Of a stretch of 64,000 nucleotides of DNA, positions 7,359 to 16,666 are shown in pieces. Below the pieces are notes generated by a model, which saw only the letters and a list, made by a program, of their open reading frames with translations, did not search any database and had not been told where the DNA came from. Numbering within the stretch: the stretch's first letter is position 1; every line of letters starts with the position of its first letter. Position numbers and translations under genes: made by a program. This DNA is from Alitta virens (Eukaryota; Annelida; Polychaeta; Phyllodocida; Nereididae): NCBI GenBank assembly GCA_932294295.1, contig OW028584.1, forward strand, positions 11,788,407 through 11,852,406, given 5' to 3'.

Positions 7359-9902
7359 TTAAATTTCAAAGTCCTTCATGCTTTGTACCTCACCCATGTT
7401 GGCTCTGCTTGGCAGTGGGTAACATATCCCATAGTCATCCAATAGCATCGTCGTCACCCTGTGCTGCTGTTTAGTAATTCTTCTCAGCTTGGTGACGTCG
7501 CGCCACTTAATAGACACCGTTTCAGGGAGAGGCAGTCTTATACTTCCACATTGTAAGGAAGCAAATCCATTTGGTGTGAACGAGAAAGTCAATACTCCTG
7601 ATAAAATGGTGCCTCTTATATTAATCACTGATGGCATCAACTCTCCGACAAAGTATACCTCGTGGATAAGTGCATTCAGTGTCGCCACACTTAGGGCCAT
7701 TCGCTCTCTCCCTGAGTTAATTACCAGCAAGATTGATATCTTAGGGTGCCCAATTTTGTTTATTTGGGTGACTAATGGGATTCTTGGGCTTGTTAATGTG
7801 TTCCAAAATCTTTTAACAATTTGGTACGTCACCATCGCTGTGGCTGCTATCACAAAGGTCCCTAGGGCCTGCCATAATAGGTCGCTATTATGACTTCTGC
7901 ACACTTGGCTTGGTGATGCATATGAAGGTTCAAATTGGCCGGCTAAGATCCCCGCCGTCACCAGATTTGAAGTCCTGGCATGCTTATGCGCCGTCCATAA
8001 TGACAGTGCACAGCCCAATGTACCTATGACTGACAAAGTGAAAGACAGTGCGAGAGGCCATGATTTTGTTACAAATAGTTTATCTATGTTATCAAATGAA
8101 TGGTCGTCCATGGGGTTTAATGCTAAAGTGGCTAATATTTCCTTCGTCTCGAGTTCAAATTGCTCCAGGGGTGAGTCATTAATTGTTGACTCATCTATGT
8201 CAAATGATGTGATTTTGTTAGACAGCGCGTTTGTGACCATGCTGTCCAACTCGTTACTTGACCACGTCAGTGGCGAGTCGTCACTGCCATTCAACATATT
8301 TTTGATATTACGCTTAATTAATTTAGACAGTGGGTTATCTATTGGGCTGATTATTACATCCCTCGATGTTTTGTTGCAGAATGGGCCTTTCACATGGAAG
8401 TCATGGTCAACTAAGATACAGTTACATAATGAAGCCTTCTCAATTATTGCTGCTTTGTGTGTGTCCACGTGCATCGGTACATCTTGGCCGTTGCACCATA
8501 ATTGGACACGTTTCGAGAAACCATATACCATTATTTTATCTTCGGTTTCTATTATTTCAGGCAAATTAAATTTCGTTTGGTACACCCTAAACTCACAATC
8601 TAGGTGAGACGCCATATTAATACTATGCGTCATGATTTGTTCAAAGCACGTCTTGTTCTTCCTTTCTAATACGGCCATGGAAGACGGACACACTGTCACG
8701 CTGGGGTTTGAGTGGATCACGTGACATTGGTCTAGCTGGACTGGATTCACTGGCATTATGTTCTTTTCTGATAAGCCTAGGTGCGTGACCAACGGGCTCC
8801 ATTTAGTGGACAGACTACTGTTATGTGTCATTGGGATTGGAACCGTCTTGACTTTCAATAATGTCATCGGTTTCCCATTAGTTTTTATAACTTCTACGGG
8901 TATCTGGATGACTAAGCCGTCGTGACTCATGGCCATGGCTGACCTGCTAAAGGTATATAAATCCTCGGCGTGTTTAAAGATGAAGTCATAGCCTTCATGC
9001 CATTCCTTAACATCTGCTCGCGCCTGATCAAAGGCCCCCGCCAGCGAAATGTAGGGCAGGATTCGGTGTCTTAGCACACCATGACGCCCGTCTCTCACTC
9101 CTTCCAGAGTCTCCCGTAACATGTTAGCTACCGTCGGCATATCATGTAATGTGGCAATTCCCAATTCCGTTTGTACCTGGTTGAGTTTTGATAGCACTGG
9201 GATGGTGTCCGTTTTCTCATTGGTTGAGCTCGCGAACAATTCCAGCACACTGTTTAATCTATCTAGGTTCTTCTGTGTCATTGATAAGTCACTGCGCAAT
9301 TGTTTCACCATCTCGGCCGAGTACTGTTTTTGCTTCAGGTCCAGGGTCACATAATGTGCAAATTGGCCTTTAATCGATTCAACATTATCTTGCAGTTGCC
9401 TTTGTTTGTCACTTAATATTTTTAACCCTTTCTTGATATCTTTATCTCTTTTATAGCTCATAAACTGGTTAATTCCCTGACCTATGAGCCAACTGGCTCC
9501 TGAGGCTATCATCGTCCAGGGAAACCTTTTGGTCCTCCGTGAGGTGCTTGTGACTCTGACATGCTGCACTATGAGCTCATTTTTCAGTCCTCTGATCTCT
9601 TCACGCCACATATCGTACCTGTCAACCATGGATGCTAAGGAAGGTAATTGTTGACGGCAGACTTGTCTCATAAACTCACTTGAGGTTTCATGGCAAGTCC
9701 TATTTAAGGCAGGTGGAATTGTCACCACGGGCCAATCATAATCATCAAATCTAATAAGGAAATTTAGTGTCAAAACCTGTGGGCTTAAATGGATGCTGCC
9801 CTGTTCTTCAAAGATCGCCCCATATTCAGGTATTAACACGTCTTTGGCTTTTATTAGTTGTGTCACGGCAAGTACTAATACTACGGCAAGGCACATACTC
9901 AC
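7359..9902 (-). CDS. env: Env-like fusion glycoprotein with a C-terminal extension
   Basis: The 847-codon frame opens after the LRR stop; the first ATG is at 9896, giving 845 aa. Numbered from the frame start: signal peptide about 3-19; furin-type site RRTKR at 122-126; a hydrophobic Gly/Ala-rich stretch next to it (127-148), as expected of a fusion peptide; a helical, heptad-like region (about 150-235); many N-glycosylation sequons and cysteines; a membrane span at about 616-637. This layout resembles class I and baculovirus-F-like Env proteins of errantivirus-type elements. Unusually, a second hydrophobic span (about 676-697) and some 150 further residues follow. The product is probably a precursor cut into surface and transmembrane parts. 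Its frame is the same as that of the LRR protein upstream, with only a TAG between. Confidence 0.82.
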   Translation of the reverse strand: MSMCLAVVLVLAVTQLIKAKDVLIPEYGAIFEEQGSIHLSPQVLTLNFLIRFDDYDWPVVTIPPALNRTCHETSSEFMRQVCRQQLPSLASMVDRYDMWREEIRGLKNELIVQHVRVTSTSRRTKRFPWTMIASGASWLIGQGINQFMSYKRDKDIKKGLKILSDKQRQLQDNVESIKGQFAHYVTLDLKQKQYSAEMVKQLRSDLSMTQKNLDRLNSVLELFASSTNEKTDTIPVLSKLNQVQTELGIATLHDMPTVANMLRETLEGVRDGRHGVLRHRILPYISLAGAFDQARADVKEWHEGYDFIFKHAEDLYTFSRSAMAMSHDGLVIQIPVEVIKTNGKPMTLLKVKTVPIPMTHNSSLSTKWSPLVTHLGLSEKNIMPVNPVQLDQCHVIHSNPSVTVCPSSMAVLERKNKTCFEQIMTHSINMASHLDCEFRVYQTKFNLPEIIETEDKIMVYGFSKRVQLWCNGQDVPMHVDTHKAAIIEKASLCNCILVDHDFHVKGPFCNKTSRDVIISPIDNPLSKLIKRNIKNMLNGSDDSPLTWSSNELDSMVTNALSNKITSFDIDESTINDSPLEQFELETKEILATLALNPMDDHSFDNIDKLFVTKSWPLALSFTLSVIGTLGCALSLWTAHKHARTSNLVTAGILAGQFEPSYASPSQVCRSHNSDLLWQALGTFVIAATAMVTYQIVKRFWNTLTSPRIPLVTQINKIGHPKISILLVINSGRERMALSVATLNALIHEVYFVGELMPSVINIRGTILSGVLTFSFTPNGFASLQCGSIRLPLPETVSIKWRDVTKLRRITKQQHRVTTMLLDDYGICYPLPSRANMGEVQSMKDFEI

Positions 9903-9938
9903 ACGCTTATCGGCCTCCGCCCAGCACTGTTTCCAAAG

Positions 9939-11669
9939 CTAGAAATCAAAAAGGTCCCACACACTTTCTTTCTTTTCTTGACCTGTAGTAATTAAAGGTT
10001 TTTCTTTAATAGATGTATAATCATAATTAGCGGTGTTTGTTACTGTGGTTGTTTGGTGATTGTTTTGGGCCGTTGTCTCACCCTTACATTCCTCGCACCC
10101 TGTTAACATGACTTTCAATTGCTGTTTGTTTAGCTCGAGAATCATTGCTTTGTCATATTGCAGAGGGTTATTTCTGAGATCAATCGATGAGTTTCTCCCC
10201 AGGCCTGACTGCACTAGCCCTTCCCACGACCTTATTTTATTATACCTTAGGTCAGCCTTCAGTAGTATGTTATTCATAACTTTTGTGAAGGCCATATTCA
10301 GCAAGCTGTTGTGACGTCCATCTAGAGTGAGTTGAGATGGCAATGAGTTCAATTCTATGTGCATTAAATAGTTGTGTTGTACATGTAAAGTGATTTTCTT
10401 ACCCACTGGTAAAGAAAGTGACATAAAGCTTAGTTTGTTATTAGAAAGATTTAACACTGTCAGGTTCATACTTCTAGCCAAATCCATATTCACATTGTAC
10501 AGATAATTGTTACTTAAATCTATACTCTCAATTACCCTTAGGTCATAGTCTTTTATGTCGTCCACGTAAACCAATTTACCACCCGTAATCGCTAGTTCAT
10601 GCAGGTGCATATTGCTTACATGGTTCAATATTGTGAGGCGCTCATAACAAGAGTTCTCAATGATTAGTTCTCTAATTCCTACTTTAATGCTGAGTGATCT
10701 ACCCAGTTGTGGTATTATTGCGTAACCTTGAGTATGAAACCTTCTAATTCTCATTAGCCCCCCAACATCCATGATTTCGCTTTCGCAATTTTCATCAAAC
10801 AAGCTTTTATTGTCTGTGTTGCTTCGCGTTACTTGTATGTTTTTTATCAGTAAACCTGTCCCTAATAACTTAAAGGGAATGGGCCCTTTTGATAGGATGC
10901 TGAGCTCGTTAATCACGCATCTAATGTTTTTAATGGGGCAGAATATTCTTGAGATGGAAGTGTGAGGGTCTAATTCGTTCACTTTTAATCTAATAGTCTT
11001 CATGGCAGGGTTATTAATGTATATAGGGCCCTCAATTTGGGTTAGTTGTGGTGCACGTATCAGTAAGTACTCTAGTAGCTTGCACCCCCCCATCATATAT
11101 CTATTAATGTAAACCAATTCCTGAGCGTCGAGGTCAAATGACCTCACATTACATGGGTTGTTAAATAGTGGGTGCCTAATTTCCTTGGTAAATGGTGTTA
11201 TTAGCGTGATCCACAACACTTCATTGAATCTGCCCATGTTACTTATTTCTGTTTGTCTTGTCTTCACAGCCAACTGTTTCAAACATGAAATCACCGCTTT
11301 AGGTATTGTAATCAGGTTATCTATAAATAGTCCTGTTAAGTATTCCAACTTTGTTTCTATGGTGCTCGTCACTCTCAGTTCAGCTATTTCATGCCAATTC
11401 AAAAAGAGAGTGTTCATTCTAGTGTACCTCGAAATTATGTCGCTGATTGACACGCTAGTGTTCGGGTTATTAATGGATAAGTTTAAGTGCGTCACTTTAC
11501 CTTCATACCCCGGTTCCCCTGGCTGTAATGGATAGACCTGCGTTGCCCTCAAGATAGGAGAAATTATCGTCTCCGGTATGCATTGTAGTATGTTGGCCCA
11601 GGTTTGGCTTGGCCAAATAAATGCGAGCGTAATTATTAAAATCCTCATTTTTTTTTTTTTGTCATTCAT
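9939..11669 (-). CDS. Secreted leucine-rich-repeat protein carried by the retroelement
   Basis: This 576-aa frame lies between pol and env. The first ATG (11669) precedes a lysine run encoded by 12 consecutive A; a second ATG at 11648 starts a better signal peptide (MRILIITLAFIWPSQTWA), so translation may start there. Residues about 379-507 hold clear leucine-rich repeats with LxLSxNxL-type cores (IDLSNNYL, LNLSNNKL, ADLRYNKI, IDLRNNPL); weaker repeats probably extend from about residue 60. A C-x2-C pair at about 525-528 may cap the solenoid. No membrane span is seen after it, so the product should be secreted or bound to another protein. Standard Gypsy elements and retroviruses lack such a gene. 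The place before env suggests a partner of the glycoprotein (receptor binding, decoy or adhesion); this is inference. Confidence 0.82.
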   Translation of the reverse strand: MNDKKKKMRILIITLAFIWPSQTWANILQCIPETIISPILRATQVYPLQPGEPGYEGKVTHLNLSINNPNTSVSISDIISRYTRMNTLFLNWHEIAELRVTSTIETKLEYLTGLFIDNLITIPKAVISCLKQLAVKTRQTEISNMGRFNEVLWITLITPFTKEIRHPLFNNPCNVRSFDLDAQELVYINRYMMGGCKLLEYLLIRAPQLTQIEGPIYINNPAMKTIRLKVNELDPHTSISRIFCPIKNIRCVINELSILSKGPIPFKLLGTGLLIKNIQVTRSNTDNKSLFDENCESEIMDVGGLMRIRRFHTQGYAIIPQLGRSLSIKVGIRELIIENSCYERLTILNHVSNMHLHELAITGGKLVYVDDIKDYDLRVIESIDLSNNYLYNVNMDLARSMNLTVLNLSNNKLSFMSLSLPVGKKITLHVQHNYLMHIELNSLPSQLTLDGRHNSLLNMAFTKVMNNILLKADLRYNKIRSWEGLVQSGLGRNSSIDLRNNPLQYDKAMILELNKQQLKVMLTGCEECKGETTAQNNHQTTTVTNTANYDYTSIKEKPLITTGQEKKESVWDLFDF

Positions 11670-11886
11670 TCAATACATTTACTCTTTCCAAGCCTTGCTA
11701 ACTAACTGCGCTTGCTACATCAATCCCTTATATCTATTCCCCATCGGTGATTATCATAATTTTTGAGACGAGGCGTCGCCTTTGCCATTGGCCGCTCGTG
11801 CCTCTCTACACATTGATTTTGGATACTAATTCCGCAAGTTCGATTCCCTTCACCAAATTATTTATGCCATAATGGCTCCTGCCTGG
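11670..11886. other. pol-LRR intergenic segment
   Basis: About 217 bp between the Pol stop and the LRR start, with the two frames out of register. Pyrimidine-rich, AT-rich sequence; a subgenomic splice acceptor for LRR/Env mRNA is expected near here but I could not pick one confidently. Confidence 0.35.
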
Positions 11887-14800
11887 TTAATCTAGACTAA
11901 TTGGATCTATGGACAGGGTCCCATTAACTGAGTCCCTAATACATTCATCGGGTGACTCAGGCGCTGGGATGGCGCTCGTGCGTGACATGCTCTCTGGCTC
12001 CTTAATGCGCAGCCCTTCAACTAATTCCTGCAATGGTCCCAGTTGGTCCGCTATTTCATCTTGTGTGCTTCGCGGCAGCTGTTCCAGCTTGGCCAGCAGC
12101 TGCCAAATTGTTTCAGCAAAGCTCTCTCTCACTCTTATTTTTGCCACTCTGACCCTTCGTAAGTGAATTGGCTGAGAAATCAGTTCATTTTTCAGAGTGC
12201 TTATTACTATAAACTGGTCAGGGAGCACTTTACTGCAGACAAATGGCCCGATATAATAAAATGATATTTTTCTGCTCAGGAATAGTTTTGATTTGTATTG
12301 AGGGGCCCATATATAACAAAATTGTCCTTCAGAAATATCAATTGTTTTAGCTGACTTATTTCTCATGCGACTGGCACTCATTTGTCGTTGAGTATTCTTA
12401 TGTTGTCTCACTACCTCTTGTAGTTCCCCCATCCTTCTATCTACCATCTTTAAGTAATCATCATATCCGGTGACAGTTGTGGGTGTCGGCTGAATATCAA
12501 CATCTTTTAGATCCGTTCTATAGTTATGCTTTCTACCAAAGAACAGTTCGAAAGGTGTGATCCCTTCGGAGGTTGTCATGTTATTAGTGGCCCAGACCGC
12601 AAAGTAAACACCATTTACCCAATATTGCTCAATGTCTTCAGCCGTGAGAGTGATTAGCCGTTGTTGAATGGCTCCTATGGCCCTCTCAGCAAAAGAAAAG
12701 AAATGACAAAAGTTCGGGACAAATCTTAGGTTCACATCCAACAATCTGCAGGCTGCTTCAAATTGTTTTCCGCTCATGCTACCGTCTTGGTCAGCTATCA
12801 GCGTTTTTGGTGAACCTACTGTGGCCACATATCGCAGTATCACATTCAATATTTCCACACTAGTTCTTTGTTTTATTGGTTCTGCCATTACATAATGGGA
12901 AAAATCATCAGCCAAAACCACTATGTATTTGTAACCATCTGATGCTGTAGGCATGTATTTTAGGTCAATATACACAATGTCCATAGGTCCGCGGCTTTCT
13001 AAGCTTGGGCTGTCAGAAAAGTCGAAACCCACACAGTCTCCAGGGCCTGGTGATTTCTGAATGCAAATGGGGCAATTCCCTACGATATCTTTTATAATCT
13101 GATAAAGTCTGGTGCCAAACACTTGATTTCTTAGCATGGTATACAGTCGTTGCATGCCGATATGGTGACTTTTTGGGTCAAGGTGTGCCCTAGTCACTAC
13201 TTTAAATGTGTCATGCTCATCTAAAACCGGTCTCACCAATAGTCTACTTTCATCCTTTTCTGATATGTGCACCAACACGTCATTTACTAGAGCGAATGAC
13301 TCGCACATAGCCAGTACCTTTTTGCTGCATTTTTGTTCAGATGGGAGTGAGCCATTTTTAAGAAAGTTGTAAATGCCTCCGTAAGTTATTGATAGCTTCT
13401 GGTTCCTCACCATATCACTTTTAGACAGAGGTAGCAGTAATTCATGATCGCATGCTTTAGATATTCTTTCAAAGTACTCATCTATGTTTGATTGACTTGG
13501 GAGGTGCTTTATCTTGATATCACTTCTTACTATATCTGACCATGCAAATTTACCTGGTCTGATTTCTTCCTCCGGGATTTTAGTTACATCATCAAGAGTA
13601 ATGATAAATCTACCAGCGTCATCCATATGCACTAGTGGCTCCCCTTGCGGCCAGTATGGGTTAGTTGCTCCCATCTGCACGCTGTCTCCACCTGGTGCAT
13701 TTTCTGGCACTTGTGGTCCAAGCATTTGTGAGTTACATTCGACATCAGGTGGGCGGTCTACCCCTTGCTCTTTCCTGTCCCACACAGCTTCTTTTTCTGA
13801 TCCTTCGGTTGTCATGCTCTGGTGGGTTTCATCAGTCCCCCCTACTATTTCCTCTTCCTCACTCTCTTTATCTTGGAATCTTATTGGCTTCTGTAGGTTA
13901 GTTCGCTGCCTCAGATTGTATCTGCCAGCGGAGTCCTCTTTATCATTTAGAACAAACAGACTCCCTATCATTGAGTGCCCTTCGTGCCACAAGCTTTCCC
14001 AGATGTCATCTTCCCTGGGCAATGCGATGGTCTTCTCGCTGTCAGACTCCGGTGGAACGGCTTCCCTAGATAAGAAGTCTGCGCTATCCACCAGTGACTT
14101 CCCTGATCGATGTTCGATCAAAAAATTGTATGGAGATAATTTCTCCAGCAATTTTATGGTCAGTCTTGGTGCTGTTTTTGACTGGTGGGTGGTTGGTCTT
14201 ATAATCCCAATAGCCCCACTTGAATCTGTGATAACTTTGAATGACTCACCGCTTAGGTAGTTCCTAAACATGGAAATGGCCACATATATGCCTAATAACT
14301 CTAGTTCTGCTGATGAATTCACCTTGGGGAGGTTCTGCAATCTTTTAGCTTGAAACGAAATTATTCGTTCAGATTCTGAGCCAATGTCTTCCCCGGGGGC
14401 TACTTGGGACAGCACGCAGCCTATTCCCTCGTGCGATGCGTCTACCCTTAGTACATATTGGAAACCACATATTGGCACCCTCAGCACCTCTGGGCTCGCC
14501 AGTAAGTCCTTTATAGTGTCAAACGCTGCCTGTTCTTTTGTGCCCCAGATAAACTTCACTTTGTTACTAGTTAAATCATACAGAGGGCCAGCGATATTCT
14601 GAAAATTAGGTAAGTGTGACGCCAGGAAGGTGGCAAATCCTAAGAATTTACGCACTCCCTTCCTTGACGTTGGTTCTACCAGTTTCCCCGCTGCCTGTTT
14701 CTTTCCATTCGGGACCTCCACTCTCATTCCTCTTTCTTCTATTATGTAATTGAATCCCAGTATTGTCGTGCATTTTGCAGACCACTGGGTTTTTTGAAGG

Positions 14801-16663
14801 TTCAATTTCAGCCCTCTGTCTTTGAGTCTTCCCAGCACCTCGTCTAAGGCCGCTAAATGTTCATCGAACGTTTCTGTGAAAACATACACGTCGTCTGCAT
14901 AGAAAGCTACATTGTCTCCCCACCTTAGATCTTGCAATACCTGAGAGAGTGCCTCACTCCATAATGATAAAGAGGGTTTTGCGCCCATCGGCACCCTGGA
15001 CAATCGATAAGATTGAGAAAGGGAGTAAAAGGACAAACCATATAATTGCTTACTTCTTTCATCTAATTCGATTGAGTAAAAAGCTTGAGATATGTCTAGT
15101 GCTGTAATGAACTTAATGTTCCCTAGGCAGGCTAGCTTGGTATGTAGTTCAGGTCGGGTGAGCAGTGGGTGATGTTTGGAAGCTGACATAGAATTGATTG
15201 TCCTGCCGTCTAGGATTAATCTAACCTTAGTTGAGTTGGGTTTTTCGCGCACAAACACGGGTGAGTAGCATATGGCTTTACCTTGCTCGACTATATTGTG
15301 CATCATGAGCTTCCTGACTTCACCATTCATTGCTTTAATGAGTGACGAGGAAACTGGATATGGGCGCAAAATAAATGGCTTAAAGTCACCTGTCACTTCG
15401 ACGCTGGCTTTGTAGCCCTTCAGCAGCCCCACCTCGTCATAGCACGCAAATACATCGGCTTGTCTCATCACTAGTTCTTTGATTCTATCTCTTTGACCCC
15501 CATTCAGCATAGAGTCAGTAAACTGCAGTGTCTCCCCTATCAATTCCCCTCTGGACTTTTTCAACCTTTCATCATCTGTTTCTAACCATGGGTAGTCTTT
15601 CAAATTACTTTCATGCAGTTTACTATCTTTACCGCATGCTAGATTACCGTCTTGTTCTTCCAATTTTGTTTCCAGCTGTCTGCTATTCCCCATACTCAAT
15701 GTGAATTCGGATCTACAATCTGAGCGAGGCCCTTGCTTAATCATTGGTTTTGTTCTTGTCAGTGCTTTGGTTAGTTGCTCATTTCCACCTGGGATTAGAT
15801 TTATCTTGTCCCCTGGGGCACTGGTCGCATCACTGCACACAAACACCACGCTCTCTGATTCCAGGTAACCGAGTGTCATGCCAACTTCGATCACAATACT
15901 TCTATTCGAGTCATTTTCACATAGGACCAGACCCGCGTCGCTCACAAATGTTATTGTGTTGCTCTTTATAATCTTCCCTAGAGATTTCACCGCACTTATC
16001 ATGAACATATCTGTGCTCAACACCCGTGTGTCGGCGTTCTTGACCTGTGCTAAAATGACACATCGCTCCCCTTTCCCTAATGGACTGGCGCTCATGGCCA
16101 CTATGGGGTATACTGGGCGGTGTATAATGACTTGATTTAGACCTACATTCACCACTGCTCCCAGCTGAGACATCACATCATTACCAATCAATATCAGATT
16201 ACCTGTCATGTGGGTGGCAACGTGAATTGGTATGCTCAGTGCCACGCCCTCTGGCGTCGTAATTTTGACTCTAATGACGTGGTTCGAGTTAAGCTCCCCA
16301 TCATTACCGGCTACAAACGTGAGCGGCTTCGTGGGCTCCTTGGGGAGTCCCCTGAGAAGCTCACTTTCGCTTACAGTATTAATTGAGATTAAGGTTTTAA
16401 TAGCCCCAGTATCAAAAATTACTCTTACTTTTTCCATGCTGTCTCCCATTGAACATATAACTTCATTCATAGCTCCTACTCCTATCTGCAGTCCACTCTC
16501 CCAATCAACCTTATCTTCCTGAATTTCTTTAATTGCTATTCTATCGTTAAATCTGACTGTCTTGATTTCTGCATCTTCATTAATCATAGCGGATGGTTCA
16601 GTACCTTTCTTACGTACAGGGGGTTCAGTTGGTACTCCTGCAAAATCTGGCCCCCTTTCTAAA
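11887..16663 (-). CDS. pol: Pol polyprotein: protease, reverse transcriptase, RNase H, integrase
   Basis: Numbering is from the first methionine of the frame (16587); the frame is open upstream to the gag stop. Protease DTG at 59-61. Reverse transcriptase from about 390, catalytic Asp in LDIS (D498) and YADD at 563-566. RNase H with D716, E761 and D788. A charged linker of about 200 residues (840-1040). Integrase zinc finger H1135, H1141, C1172, C1175; catalytic D1208, D1266 and E1301 with about 35-residue D-E spacing; GPF module near 1447. Domain order and GPF place it in Ty3/Gypsy. All catalytic residues are present and the frame is unbroken, consistent with a functional enzyme. The product copies the RNA genome and integrates the DNA. 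It is probably made as Gag-Pol by -1 frameshifting at the gag stop. Confidence 0.95.
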
Positions 16664-16666
16664 AAT
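16659..16666 (-). promoter_or_regulatory. Candidate -1 ribosomal frameshift site at the gag stop
   Basis: The minus strand reads A-TTTTT-AG, in which gag ends CAT TTT TAG. Slipping one base back on the U-run puts TTT in the P site and continues TTA GAA AGG into the open pol frame. The frame relation is seen. The site is a stop-adjacent U-run rather than a classic X-XXY-YYZ heptamer, so the mechanism is inferred. Confidence 0.5.

Noticed and set aside
8026..8607. 193-codon plus-strand frame antisense to env
   Set aside because: Shadow of the Env frame with no splice signals or domain, unlike the Ly6-like gene nearby.
13514..14260. 248-codon plus-strand frame antisense to pol
   Set aside because: It mirrors a charged linker and RNase H part of Pol on the other strand; composition is low-complexity Ser/Leu and no motif is seen.
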